Below, one piece after another: positions 21,422 to 29,833 of a DNA stretch of 64,000 nt (position 1 is the stretch's first letter; every line of letters starts with the position of its first letter). Both the position numbers and the translations under genes were made by a program. The DNA is from Bacillota bacterium (GTDB lineage Bacteria > Bacillota > Sulfobacillia > JAJYWN01 > JAJZPE01): contig JAJYMC010000039.1 in NCBI GenBank assembly GCA_021787335.1, positions 2,206 to 66,205 on the forward strand, in the 5' to 3' direction. The notes under the pieces were generated by a model. It ran no database searches. It was not told the origin of the DNA and saw nothing but the letters and a program-made list of their open reading frames with translations.

Positions 21422-21450
21422 TTGACAAAAACCTAGCACGATGGTAGGAT
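21422..21450 (+). promoter_or_regulatory. Promoter of the isc operon with candidate IscR operator
   Basis: TTGACA (21422-21427) and TAGGAT (21445-21450) have a 17-base spacer. CCTA at 21432-21435 and TAGG at 21445-21448 form an inverted repeat with a 9-base centre that overlaps the -10 box, a suitable place for autorepression by the Rrf2 regulator encoded just downstream. The operator role is inferred. Confidence 0.55.
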
Positions 21451-21525
21451 TAAGGCGGATAACCAAGCGGGAAACTCGGAATTATAGTCAGCGGTCAAGC
21501 GCTTGAGGGATTTGGAGGAGAGCCA

Positions 21526-21972
21526 ATGAAACTGTCCACCAAGGGCCGCTACGGCGTGATGGCCATGGTCGACGTCGCCATGAACGGCGACGACGGCCCG
21601 GTCTCATTGAAGGCCGTGGCCGAACGGCAGGGCCTCTCCGAAAGCTACCTCGAACAGCTGGCCGGCTCGCTTCGCAAGGCCGGACTCCTGACCGGCATCC
21701 GGGGCGCCCAGGGCGGTTACACCCTGGCCCGTGAGGCCGGAGAGATCACCGTCGGCGACATCATCCGGGTCCTCGAGGGCCCCATCGCCCCGGTCGAGTG
21801 CGCCAGCGAGGAAAAAGGTCCGGTCCAGCACTGCGCCAACTCGCAGGGTTGCGTGGCCAAGAGCGTCTGGGTCAAGCTCCGTGACAGCATCGTCAAGGCC
21901 CTTGACTCGGTCAGCCTGGCCGACCTGTGCGACGAAGCCAAGCAGGACGGCGGCTGCCTGCCGCCGGTCTGA
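21526..21972 (+). CDS. iscR: Rrf2-family iron-sulfur regulator (IscR-like)
   Basis: This 148-residue protein has the N-terminal winged helix MKLSTKGRYGVMAMVDVA, the recognition part LSESYLEQLAGSLRKAGLL and GAQGGYTLAR, and three cysteines spaced as in IscR (VECASEEKG, HCANSQGC) that probably hold a [2Fe-2S] cluster. It should sense cluster status and control the isc genes that follow. Two extra cysteines lie in the C-terminal tail. GGAGGAG precedes the ATG. Confidence 0.92.
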   Translation: MKLSTKGRYGVMAMVDVAMNGDDGPVSLKAVAERQGLSESYLEQLAGSLRKAGLLTGIRGAQGGYTLAREAGEITVGDIIRVLEGPIAPVECASEEKGPVQHCANSQGCVAKSVWVKLRDSIVKALDSVSLADLCDEAKQDGGCLPPV

Positions 21973-22010
21973 ACCCCGGTTCCCACCATCCAAAGGAGAT
22001 GAACTCGCAG

Positions 22011-23246
22011 ATGGCCGAGACACGTCGTGTCTACCTCGACCACGCCGCCACCACCCCGGTCCACCCGGAAGTGGTCAAGATCATGGACCATTACATGCTC
22101 GAAGCCTTCGGCAACCCATCGAGCATTCACTCGTTCGGCCGCGAGGCCCGCAAGGGGGTCGAGGAGGCCCGCGAGCAGGTCGCCGCGCTGATGGGGGCCA
22201 CGCCCAACGAGATCGCCTTCACCTCGGGCGGAACCGAGGCTGACAACATGGCCATCCAGGGTGTCGCCCACGGGCGTCGCGACGTGGGCAACCACATCAT
22301 CACCTCGACCATCGAGCACCACGCCGTCCTGCACACCTGCGAGCACCTCGAGAAAGCGGGCTACAAGGTCACCTACCTACCGGTCGACAAGTACGGCATG
22401 GTCGACCCGGACGACGTCAAGAAGGCCCTGACCCCCCAGACCATCCTGGTGACGATCATGGCCGCCAACAACGAGGTCGGCACCATCCAGCCGTCGGCCG
22501 AGATCGGCCGGGTGGTCAAGGAGCACGGCCAGGCCTACTACCACATCGACGGCGTCCAGACCTACGGCAACTGGCCGGTGAACGTCGACGACCTGCACGC
22601 CGATCTCTTTAGCGCCTCGTCCCACAAGATCTACGGGCCCAAGGGCACCGGCGCGCTGTACATCCGCAAGGGGATCAAGCTTGTTCCCCTCGTCTTCGGC
22701 GGCTCCCACGAGCGCAAGCGCCGTCCGGGCACCGAGGGCGTCCCCGGCATCGCCGGCTTCGGCAAGGCCGCCGAGATCGCCCGTGAGACCCTCGACCAGC
22801 GGATCGCCCACAACACGGCCCTCCGCGACCGGCTCATCTCCGGACTCCTGGCCGAGCTGGACTACACCCGCCTGAACGGCCACCCGACCCAGCGCCTGCC
22901 GAACAACGCCAACATCTCGGTCGAGTTCGTCGAGGGCGAGTCGATGCTCCTGAACCTCGACATGAAGGGCATCGCCGCCTCCAGCGGCTCGGCCTGCACC
23001 TCCGGCTCCCTCGAACCGTCCCACGTCCTCCTGGCCATGGGTCTGCCGCACGAGATCGCCCACGGCTCGTTGCGACTGACCGTCGGCACCGACAACACCA
23101 TGGACGACATCGAGGATGTCATCGCCACCCTGCCGGACATCGTCCGGCGCCTCCGGGCCATGTCACCGCTGTACGCCGACAAGATCAAGGGCCATTCGGC
23201 CGCGCCGCTGACCCCGGCGGGAGAGGAGCATCACCACGATGTATAA
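22011..23246 (+). CDS. iscS: Cysteine desulfurase (NifS/IscS)
   Basis: This PLP enzyme takes sulfur from cysteine for Fe-S clusters and tRNA thiolation. It shows VYLDHAATTPVHPEV, the SGGTEADNMAI motif, the PLP lysine in SASSHKIYGPKG, and the catalytic cysteine in SSGSACTSGSLEPSHVL. The length is 411 residues, including a His-rich end (EEHHHDV). I chose the ATG at 22011; the ATG at 21999 touches the AAGGAG. The stop overlaps the iscU start by 8 bases. Confidence 0.95.
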   Translation: MAETRRVYLDHAATTPVHPEVVKIMDHYMLEAFGNPSSIHSFGREARKGVEEAREQVAALMGATPNEIAFTSGGTEADNMAIQGVAHGRRDVGNHIITSTIEHHAVLHTCEHLEKAGYKVTYLPVDKYGMVDPDDVKKALTPQTILVTIMAANNEVGTIQPSAEIGRVVKEHGQAYYHIDGVQTYGNWPVNVDDLHADLFSASSHKIYGPKGTGALYIRKGIKLVPLVFGGSHERKRRPGTEGVPGIAGFGKAAEIARETLDQRIAHNTALRDRLISGLLAELDYTRLNGHPTQRLPNNANISVEFVEGESMLLNLDMKGIAASSGSACTSGSLEPSHVLLAMGLPHEIAHGSLRLTVGTDNTMDDIEDVIATLPDIVRRLRAMSPLYADKIKGHSAAPLTPAGEEHHHDV

Positions 23247-23772
23247 CGACAAAGTGATGGAGCACTTCCGCAACCCCAAGAACGTCGGTGAGATGACCGA
23301 GCCCGATGGCATCGGCCGCGTCGGCAACCCGACCTGCGGCGACATCATGCAGATCGCCATCAAGGTCAAGGACGACCGGATCGAGGACGTCAAGTTCCAG
23401 ACCTTCGGCTGCGGGGCGGCCATCGCCACCTCGAGCATGGTCACCGAGATGGTCAAGGGCAAGACCCTCGACGAGGCCCTCCACATCACCAACCGTTCCG
23501 TGGCCGAGGAACTCGGCGGCCTGCCGCCGAACAAGCTGCACTGCTCGAACCTGGCCGCTGACGCCCTTCACGAGGCGATCAAGGACTACCAGGCCAAGCT
23601 CGGCGGGTCCAACGGCAACGGCAAGGACAAGCCCGCGGACGGCGAGGAGAAGGACAAGCACGAGGGGCAGGACAAGCACGAGGGGCAGGACAAGCACGAG
23701 GGGAAGGACAAGCCCGAGGGGAAGGACAGGCCCGAGGGGAAGGATAGGCCCGAGGGGAAGGACAAGCACTAA
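23239..23772 (+). CDS. iscU: IscU/NifU scaffold protein with repetitive charged tail
   Basis: The first ~128 residues are a standard IscU-type scaffold with the three cluster cysteines in GNPTCGD, FGCGAAIA and LHCSNLAA, so it assembles Fe-S clusters from iscS-derived sulfur. The last ~45 residues are unusual: a six-residue unit (DKHEGQ, changing to DKPEGK and DRPEGK) is repeated about six times. The tail contains histidines that could bind metal. The gene overlaps iscS and abuts mnmA (TAA directly followed by ATG). Confidence 0.93.
   Translation: MYNDKVMEHFRNPKNVGEMTEPDGIGRVGNPTCGDIMQIAIKVKDDRIEDVKFQTFGCGAAIATSSMVTEMVKGKTLDEALHITNRSVAEELGGLPPNKLHCSNLAADALHEAIKDYQAKLGGSNGNGKDKPADGEEKDKHEGQDKHEGQDKHEGKDKPEGKDRPEGKDRPEGKDKH
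23653..23769 (+). repeat. 18-bp tandem repeats in the 3' end of iscU
   Basis: Six copies of an 18-bp unit plus half a copy encode DKHEGQ/DKPEGK/DRPEGK. Copies differ by few bases, which suggests recent expansion by slippage. Confidence 0.9.
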
Positions 23773-24912
23773 ATGAGGAAGCGCGTCCTGGCCGCCATGA
23801 GCGGCGGGGTCGACAGTTCGCTGGCGGCCGCGCTCCTCAAGGACCAGGGGTATGAGGTCATCGGGGCGACCATGCAGATCTGGCCCGACGTCGCCCCGGA
23901 GGTCGCCGACGACTACGGCGGCTGCTGTTCGCTCGTCGCTGTAGAGGATGCCCGGCGGGTCGCCGACCGGCTGGGCATCCCTTACTATGTCCTCAACCTT
24001 CAGGAGACCTTCGAGCGCACGGTCATCGACGACTTCGTCGCCGAATACACCCGCGGGCGCACGCCCAACCCGTGCCTCGTCTGCAACCGCGAGGTCAAGT
24101 TCAAGGCGCTCCTGGAGAAGGCCTTGGCCCTCGGCTGCGAGTACGTGGCCACCGGTCACTACGCCCGGGTCGAGCGCGACGGGGCCTCCGGCCGCTATCT
24201 GATCAAGAAGGCGGCCGACCGGCGCAAGGACCAGACCTATGCCCTCTACACCCTGACCCAGGAGCAGCTGAGCCACGTCCTCTGGCCGCTCGGCGGGCTG
24301 ACCAAGCCCGAGGTGCGGAAGCTGGCCGCGGCCTACGGCCTGCCGACGGCGAACAAGCCGGAGAGCCAGGAGATCTGCTTCGTCATGGACAACGACTACG
24401 CCCACTTCGTGGGCGAGCGTGCCCCCGAGGCCTTTGTCCCCGGGCCGTTCGTGGACACGGCCGGCCGGATCATCGGCGAGCACCGCGGGCTGCCCAACTA
24501 CACGGTGGGGCAGCGGAAGGGGCTCGGACTCACGAGCGAGCGGCCCTACTACGTCGTCCGTCTGGAGCCCGAGCGGAACGCCGTCGTCCTCGGCCATGCC
24601 GAGGACGTTTACAGCCGGGGCCTTCTGGCCACCGGCTGCAACTTCGTCGCCATCCCCGAACTGACGGGCCCGCGCGCGGCCGGGATCAAGGTCCGCTACG
24701 GGGCCGACGAGACCCCGGGGACGATCGAGCCGGCGGGGAGCGGGGAAGGGCCCGCGCTGGCCGCGGGAGCCGGCGCCGACGGCCTGCCCGGCCCCATCGT
24801 CCGCGCGACATTCGACCGCCCGCAGCGGGCGGTGACGCCCGGTCAGGCCGCCGTCTTCTACGACGGCGAGACCCTCATCGGCGGCGGGACCATCGAGCGG
24901 GCGATGGAGTGA
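23773..24912 (+). CDS. mnmA: tRNA-specific 2-thiouridylase
   Basis: MnmA makes 2-thiouridine at tRNA position 34 with ATP and sulfur passed on from the cysteine desulfurase. The PP-loop SGGVDSSLAA lies at residues 10-19; the catalytic cysteines are in GRTPNPCLVCN and ESQEICFV. The length is 379 residues, with a small Gly/Ala-rich insert near residue 325. It starts directly after the iscU stop, so sulfur donor and user are in one operon. Confidence 0.95.
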   Translation: MRKRVLAAMSGGVDSSLAAALLKDQGYEVIGATMQIWPDVAPEVADDYGGCCSLVAVEDARRVADRLGIPYYVLNLQETFERTVIDDFVAEYTRGRTPNPCLVCNREVKFKALLEKALALGCEYVATGHYARVERDGASGRYLIKKAADRRKDQTYALYTLTQEQLSHVLWPLGGLTKPEVRKLAAAYGLPTANKPESQEICFVMDNDYAHFVGERAPEAFVPGPFVDTAGRIIGEHRGLPNYTVGQRKGLGLTSERPYYVVRLEPERNAVVLGHAEDVYSRGLLATGCNFVAIPELTGPRAAGIKVRYGADETPGTIEPAGSGEGPALAAGAGADGLPGPIVRATFDRPQRAVTPGQAAVFYDGETLIGGGTIERAME

Positions 24913-24950
24913 CCGCTCTCTGGGCAATCCGCAATACGTCTAGACAAACC

Positions 24951-24979
24951 AGCCCTGGGATATTTGTCCCGGGGCTTTT
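24951..24979 (+). terminator. Terminator of the isc-mnmA operon
   Basis: A 10-bp stem (24951-24960 with 24967-24976, one G-T pair) with a 6-base loop ends in TTTT. Confidence 0.85.
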
Positions 24980-25394
24980 CTTGGCTGTCGGGGGGCCTGC
25001 TGCTTTAAGGCCCGCAGCCGCCGAGAAGTGATGCTTTTGGGGGAAGGGAGTTGTCGAAATCGGTCGACAGCATCCGCCAAAAGGCGGCAGGAAAAACGCC
25101 ACTGGCATCGGAACCACTTCCTTGACCTGGGAACATCTACAACAACGGAAACATCCTATGCCAGGGGAATCCGGCAGCGTTAGATGCACTTCTGCCCAGG
25201 CCAGAGTGGAGGGCGTTGAACCCATACTCAGCGGCTCACCTTGATCCTCCCCAGACAGTGGAAACTGCCAGGTGAACCAAATGAGGCCCTGGCGAAACTC
25301 ACTGATGTCGGCCGCCTTGGACCGGTCGGCTCGACACCTCAGTGGATGACTGAACGTTGTTTGATTTTTGTATGGCTGGAGGGGAATATCCCAG
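24980..25394. other. Intergenic stretch without a recognisable gene
   Basis: This ~415-base stretch is AT-richer than its left neighbour. Open frames on both strands here have no ribosome site or recognisable protein pattern. It probably holds the promoter of the MFS gene, but I see no convincing -35/-10 pair. Confidence 0.5.
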
Positions 25395-26813
25395 TTGAGT
25401 GCCAATATGGTGGGTACCGACGTCGTGACCCGTGCCGAGTATCGGACTCCGCCCAACGGCTGGCGGACATTCTTGGCCGTTTGGATCACGCAATCCATTT
25501 CCGCCTTTGGCAGCAACTTGACTTTCTTCTCTCTAACGATCTGGATAACAACCGTCCTTTATCCGCGCCCTGATCAGAAACCCGCTCTCGGTGTTGCTCT
25601 TTCGGCAGTCAGTTTGGCCTTCACCCTGACGGCAGTCTTCGGCGGGCCCATCGCAGGGGCCTGGGCTGATCGCCATGACCGAAGGCGAACAATGATTGCC
25701 ATGGATTTCGCCAGTGGAGCTCTAAGCCTGGCCTTGATCGGGCTGGTCGGCGCCGATGCCCTCAACTTACCACTGCTTCTTCTCGTATCAGTGTTGTTTG
25801 CGGCGACCGGCGCCTTCCACGGCTCGTCGTTTGAGGCCTCATATGCAATGATAGTCCCGGACCGATTGCTCCCACGGGCTAATGGGATGATGCAAACCAC
25901 TTCGGCTCTGTCCGGTGTCTTGTCACCGGCTATCGCTGCGGCCATTCTTTCGTTGCCAGGCCTCGCCCGCCAAGGACATATTCCCGGTTCTGTGGGCACG
26001 TTTTTGGGGCGAATGGCCAACGGCATGCCACTCGCCATTACCGTTGACAGCATAACTTTCTTTGTGGCCGCCGTTACCCTTCTTGTTCTCAAGATCCCCT
26101 CGCCCGTCCGGACAGAACTCCGCAGCGATGGCAGGGTCAGAAAGACTATGTGGGCCGACATAAAAGAGGGTGCCCTCTATATATTGAGGCGCCGCCCCCT
26201 ACTGTGGCTTCTCAGCACACTCGCGCTAATAAACCTGATCTCTGCCCCCGTCAACGTGCTCCTTCCCCTGCTCATCAAGTTCAACTTAGCCACCGACTGG
26301 TCCACTCGTGGGTTTACATTTGAGACGGCTCTGGGCCTCATGAGCACCTTGGCCAGCGCGGGCGGGGTCGTGGGCGGGTTGATGGTGAGTTCTTGGGGTG
26401 GTCTAAAGGCACGTCGGATATATGGAGTGTTCGTTCCGGTGGTCGTGGGTGGTCTGTTCCAGGCTATCCTTGGTTTCTCACCATACCTCTTCTTGAGTTC
26501 ATCTGCGATTGCCGCCATCTGCCTATTGTCACCGATCACTGGCGCCCATTCCCAGACCATCTGGCAGGCTCAGACACCGCGTGAACTGCAAGGGCGAGTC
26601 TTCTCCGTTAGACGTCTTATCGCCCAGGTCACCATTCCGTTCGGGGTAGCCATAGGCGGTTGGTTGGCCGGCGCCTTCAACCCGGGGACTGTTGTCGCCA
26701 TCTCGGGTATAGCCGTAACGGTTTTCAGTTTTCTGCAGCTTTTCAACCCATACTTGATGAGGGTGGAAGACAAGAAGTGGCTCGACCGGTTGGCCGGGAA
26801 TGCACAACCGTAG
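25395..26813 (+). CDS. MFS multidrug exporter (macrolide-efflux-like)
   Basis: This ~472-residue protein has 12 predicted membrane helices. The loop GAWADRHDRRRTMIAMD is the MFS motif between helices 2 and 3, and SFEASYAMIVPDRLLPRANG and QTPRELQGRVFSVRRLIAQ match the MefA-like drug exporter group. The TTG at 25395 is ~10 bases after GGAGGGG; the ATG at 25407 is possible. Base composition and codon choice are clearly AT-richer than the flanking genes, suggesting acquisition by transfer. Confidence 0.85.
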   Translation: MSANMVGTDVVTRAEYRTPPNGWRTFLAVWITQSISAFGSNLTFFSLTIWITTVLYPRPDQKPALGVALSAVSLAFTLTAVFGGPIAGAWADRHDRRRTMIAMDFASGALSLALIGLVGADALNLPLLLLVSVLFAATGAFHGSSFEASYAMIVPDRLLPRANGMMQTTSALSGVLSPAIAAAILSLPGLARQGHIPGSVGTFLGRMANGMPLAITVDSITFFVAAVTLLVLKIPSPVRTELRSDGRVRKTMWADIKEGALYILRRRPLLWLLSTLALINLISAPVNVLLPLLIKFNLATDWSTRGFTFETALGLMSTLASAGGVVGGLMVSSWGGLKARRIYGVFVPVVVGGLFQAILGFSPYLFLSSSAIAAICLLSPITGAHSQTIWQAQTPRELQGRVFSVRRLIAQVTIPFGVAIGGWLAGAFNPGTVVAISGIAVTVFSFLQLFNPYLMRVEDKKWLDRLAGNAQP

Positions 26814-26924
26814 TCGAGACCTCCTTCGTTCCATACTGTCCTGAGTTTGCATCAAGCAGGGGGCAGCTTTCAAATACCGCTAGAGGAGGCCCTGGCTCGA
26901 TTTCCTTTCCCAACCCTATTCTGT

Positions 26925-26963
26925 ATTGAAAAGAACAAAGGCCGCAATAGACGCGGCCTTTGT
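26925..26963 (-). terminator. Terminator (minus strand), next to a second hairpin
   Basis: Eleven-bp arms (26935-26945 with 26953-26963) are followed on the minus strand by TTCTTTTC. A second GC-rich hairpin lies at 26975-26997. Both separate convergent genes. Confidence 0.7.
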
Positions 26964-27021
26964 CAACGTCTCAGGCCCCGGGACACTAGCCCGGGGCTTC
27001 ATGTATTTCATACCGTCCATC

Positions 27022-27660
27022 CTATCGGGGCTGGCCCGGCGGCAGGCTGTAGACGACCTTGCCATCCTCATCGAGGAACTCCAGCCGCGGCACGTCGTCC
27101 TTGTCGACGCGCATCCAGATGCGGGTCCGGCCCTTGCTGTCCGCCAGCATCACGACGGCCTCACCGGCCGGGTTCCGTCCGACGAAAAGACGAAGGGCGA
27201 TGCCGAGCTCGGCACCGAGGTCTCGAAAGGCTTGGTCCTTGCTTGGCCCGTCAGGCATTCTTTTTACGGCTTCAGCCTTCTCGGCGACTTCGGCCAAAGG
27301 CACTGGTGCGCGGTCCATTATGGTTAGCCCGTATGAACGCTTGCCGCCTTCATCATCGTACGACAGCTGGACGACCTGGTCCTGCTCGAACTGGTCGAAG
27401 GTCAACGAGGTCCCGGCCGAGCAACCGCCATCCTCTCGCCGTCCACGGAAGACAAGTCCGCCGCACTCAAACCCCTTATCGTTGAAGAAAATCAGGCCGG
27501 GCATCTGCCCGCCGCTACGCGTGTAAGGTTTTCCGTTAATGACCGGGTCCGGCGACCGCTCCGTGTTGGCGATGGCCAGGCGGAGCGTCCCGTTCCGATC
27601 GACGATGTTGATTCGCTCGACCTCGATCTCCTCGAACCTGACCTTTCCCTCCAATGCCAT
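27022..27660 (-). CDS. Conserved hypothetical protein
   Basis: This 212-residue soluble protein begins MALEGKVRFEEIEVERINIV and contains GLIFFNDKGFECGGLVF, SLTFDQFEQDQVVQLSY and near the end VDKDDVPRLEFLDEDGKVVY. I have seen this pattern in uncharacterised bacterial proteins (ERINIVD followed by FFND and a D-Q-V-Q strand), but no function is known to me. The predicted structure is mostly beta. There is no signal peptide. GGGGGAGG lies 8 bases before the ATG. The gene follows ubiX on the same strand. Confidence 0.7.
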   Translation of the reverse strand: MALEGKVRFEEIEVERINIVDRNGTLRLAIANTERSPDPVINGKPYTRSGGQMPGLIFFNDKGFECGGLVFRGRREDGGCSAGTSLTFDQFEQDQVVQLSYDDEGGKRSYGLTIMDRAPVPLAEVAEKAEAVKRMPDGPSKDQAFRDLGAELGIALRLFVGRNPAGEAVVMLADSKGRTRIWMRVDKDDVPRLEFLDEDGKVVYSLPPGQPR

Positions 27661-27689
27661 TCCGACGACCTCCCCCGTGCGACCTATCG

Positions 27690-28322
27690 CTACTGAGTCC
27701 TGGCGGCAGCCATGGCTTCGGCCGCCTCGTCCCCGAGGAGCGGCTTCAAGGCGGCCACGACCACCGAATCGACCAGTTCCAGCAGGTCCTTGGGCTGCGG
27801 GCCGAAGACGGGGCAGGCGGGATGGACGCGCGCGCCCGCCTCGCTCAGGGTCAGCAGGTTCCGCAGGTCGATCCGCCCCAGAGGGGACTCGCGGGGGACA
27901 ACGACCAGCGGCCGCCCCATTCGCAGGGCCGTGCCGGCAGCCTTCTCGATGAGGTCGCCACCCAGCCCGGTGGCGATGGCCGCGACGGTGGGCATGGCGC
28001 AGGGGATGATGAGAACTCCCGGGACCTCAGGCCCCGCCAACGCCGCTTCCGCGTCCCCCGGGTCATGGCAGAAGAACCGCCGCTTGACTCGCTCGGGCAC
28101 GGCCCGCCGCGGGGCCCGGTCAATCCAGTAGCGGAGGAGGGCGGCCTTCTGGCCGGCCGGGTCGACCGGCAGCTCGAGCCCCATTTCCTGGGAAATACCG
28201 CGGCGCGACGCCTCGGGCAAGACGGCATGGACCTCGCTCTCCGTGTTCAAGAGAAGCTCCAGGGCCCTGAGCCAATAGACCGTCCCGGTCGGGCCGGTCA
28301 TGGTGATGACCACGCGGCTCAC
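27690..28322 (-). CDS. ubiX: UbiX-family flavin prenyltransferase
   Basis: UbiX joins dimethylallyl phosphate to FMN to make the cofactor of UbiD decarboxylases. The protein shows RVVITMTGPTGTVYWL at the N terminus, IIPCAMPTVAAIATGLGGDLI in the middle and VVVPRESPLGRIDLRNLL, all matching UbiX. The GTG at 28322 gives 210 residues, with GGGAGG upstream; longer starts only add a charged stretch from the neighbouring frame. It overlaps the end of the upstream phosphoesterase gene by 4 bases. No ubiD gene is visible in the window. Confidence 0.88.
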   Translation of the reverse strand: MSRVVITMTGPTGTVYWLRALELLLNTESEVHAVLPEASRRGISQEMGLELPVDPAGQKAALLRYWIDRAPRRAVPERVKRRFFCHDPGDAEAALAGPEVPGVLIIPCAMPTVAAIATGLGGDLIEKAAGTALRMGRPLVVVPRESPLGRIDLRNLLTLSEAGARVHPACPVFGPQPKDLLELVDSVVVAALKPLLGDEAAEAMAAARTQ

Positions 28323-28906
28323 CGCTTCTGCCTCCCGTCGCCGCTCGCCGTCTTCATCAGCAGCCACTGGTTCTCGCGCGTGTGGACGAGGACGTAGCCG
28401 CCCTGCATCTTCTGGCCAAGAGCGGCGAACTCGATCATGTCCGGCCTGTTCACGGCCAGGGCATAAGGCCCATTGTCCCAGATGCTGACCGAGCCGGCGC
28501 CGTAGTTGCCCTCGGGGACCATCCCCTCGAAGTCGATGTAACTCAGGGGGTGGTCCTCGACCTGCACCGCCAGCCGCCGCACACCCTTGACCAGCGGCGG
28601 ACCCTTGGGCACGGCCCAGCTCTTGAGGACGCCGTCCATCTCCAACCGCAGGTCCCAGTGGAGGTGCGTGGCGTGGTGCTCCTGAACGACGAAGCGGGGG
28701 AAGCCACCGGGCGGCACGGTCTGTCCGGCCGGCCCGGGCTGGGGCGCGGGCGACGGCGCGGGCGGCGGCGCGGGCGGCGGCGTTCCCTGACCCCCGGCGG
28801 GCTCGGGCGTCCGGGTGAAGTCGCGCTTATGTTCGTACTCGCCGAGCGGCCGGTTGTTGCCGAGCGGCCGGTCGCCGCCAGGCGGTGTCGTCTTCCTCGG
28901 AGTCAT
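28319..28906 (-). CDS. Stand-alone LigD-type 3'-phosphoesterase domain protein
   Basis: The C-terminal ~125 residues match the phosphoesterase module of LigD: RFVVQEHHATHLHWDLRLEM, LAVQVEDHPLSYIDFEGMVPEGNYGAG and IWDNGPY, with the metal-binding His and Asp residues present. It would clean 3' ends of DNA during end joining. The N-terminal ~70 residues are Pro/Gly-rich and probably disordered. There is no ligase or polymerase domain and no Ku gene nearby. The start at 28906 (MTPRKTTPPGG) has GAGAGGAG upstream; length 195 residues. Confidence 0.88.
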   Translation of the reverse strand: MTPRKTTPPGGDRPLGNNRPLGEYEHKRDFTRTPEPAGGQGTPPPAPPPAPSPAPQPGPAGQTVPPGGFPRFVVQEHHATHLHWDLRLEMDGVLKSWAVPKGPPLVKGVRRLAVQVEDHPLSYIDFEGMVPEGNYGAGSVSIWDNGPYALAVNRPDMIEFAALGQKMQGGYVLVHTRENQWLLMKTASGDGRQKR

Positions 28907-29030
28907 CGGACCGACTCCTCTCCGGTTAGTAGCTTCGTGCCAAACGAGGAAAAAACCTCCAAAGGTGCCTCCTGACACGCATTAAAGGGGCCCGGCCGGG
29001 GCAGAATAAAGGAAAAAGTGGGGCCTTCCA

Positions 29031-29612
29031 ATGCGTACACGCCGTGGAATCATCGGGCTGCCGGTCATTTGCCTACAAACGGGGAGGAAGATGGGCGAGG
29101 TCAGGGACCTCTTGATCGGCCGCCGGGGCGACCGCCTCAGCGGCCTTCGCGTGGTGGTCTCCGGTCGCTTCTCGCTCAAGTCGCTCCGTTTCCGGGACAT
29201 CCACAGCCTCGGTGAGGACGCGGTCATCATCCACGACCCGACCGCCCTGCTCGCGCCGAGCCGCGTGCGGGCCGCCGAGGCCGGCGCCCGCGGGCCGGAG
29301 AAGATCATCGGTAAGCGGGTCATCACCGCGGATGGCCGCGACCTCGGGACCGTCGACGATATTGTCATCGATGCGACGGCCGGGAAGGTCACCGGTTACG
29401 AGGTCTCGGGCGGGCTGGTCAGGGATCTCGTCGACGGCAAGCTTATCTTGCCCGTCCCCCCGGGGATGAAGGTCGGCCAGGACGCCGTGATCATCCCCGC
29501 CGATTGGGCGGCGAAACTGTTTCACCCCGGGATGGCGGCCGGGCCGCCGGCGGCTCCGGGCGAAGGAGGTCGGCAAGCTGAACACGCTCGTCTGCCCGCG
29601 ATGCGGGAGTAA
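29031..29612 (+). CDS. PRC-barrel domain protein
   Basis: This 193-residue protein holds two PRC-barrel-like halves: RRGIIGLPVICLQTGRKMGE (residues 4-23) with the strands after it, and KIIGKRVITADGRDLGTVDD (about 90-109). PRC-barrels are small beta domains that bind RNA or proteins; in Firmicutes two-domain forms are linked to sporulation (YlmC/YmxH-like). The ribosome site before the ATG is weak. The next gene, a zinc ribbon, begins inside its 3' end. Confidence 0.8.
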   Translation: MRTRRGIIGLPVICLQTGRKMGEVRDLLIGRRGDRLSGLRVVVSGRFSLKSLRFRDIHSLGEDAVIIHDPTALLAPSRVRAAEAGARGPEKIIGKRVITADGRDLGTVDDIVIDATAGKVTGYEVSGGLVRDLVDGKLILPVPPGMKVGQDAVIIPADWAAKLFHPGMAAGPPAAPGEGGRQAEHARLPAMRE

Positions 29613-29793
29613 GGTTGTGGGGAAAGTCGGTACCGGGCAGTACTACTGTTGGGACTGCTTCATCGAATTCTCCGTCGGCAAGGGCGGTCCGCATCTCTAC
29701 AAGATCGACCCGGAGGGTACGCTCGTGGCCTTCAACCCGGACCACGAGGCCAGGTCGGACACGATGGCCGGGGGACCGACGCGGATAAGCTAA
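29578..29793 (+). CDS. Small zinc-ribbon protein with CTG start
   Basis: The frame encodes a 71-residue protein beginning (M)NTLVCPRCGSKVVGKVG, then YYCWDCFIEF, a four-cysteine zinc ribbon, followed by a strand-rich tail LYKIDPEGTLVAFNP. No ATG, GTG or TTG is available before the first cysteine, but CTG at 29578 lies 7 bases after a perfect AAGGAGGT (29563-29570). It overlaps the PRC-barrel gene by 35 bases, so translation is probably coupled. Similar small zinc ribbons occur as unnamed proteins in Clostridia. Confidence 0.75.
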   Translation: MNTLVCPRCGSKVVGKVGTGQYYCWDCFIEFSVGKGGPHLYKIDPEGTLVAFNPDHEARSDTMAGGPTRIS

Positions 29794-29833
29794 GGGTGGG
29801 GCAGGGTGACAATCCTCGGGTGGAGGTGAAGGT

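Noticed and set aside
23185-24927. 580-codon minus frame opposite iscU and mnmA, with LPLGPVLPLG-type repeats
   Set aside because: The repeats only mirror the iscU tail repeats; there is no ribosome site and the plus-strand genes are certain.
25368-25394. Earlier TTG start for the MFS gene
   Set aside because: It lies before the ribosome site GGAGGGG and would add residues unlike an MFS N terminus.
24875-25573. Frames on both strands in the gap before the MFS gene
   Set aside because: No ribosome site, no motif and mixed codon use.
28741-28790. Short GGCGCGGGCGGCGGC-type repeats, considered as a CRISPR or regulatory repeat
   Set aside because: They encode the Pro/Ala linker of the phosphoesterase protein and have no spacer pattern.
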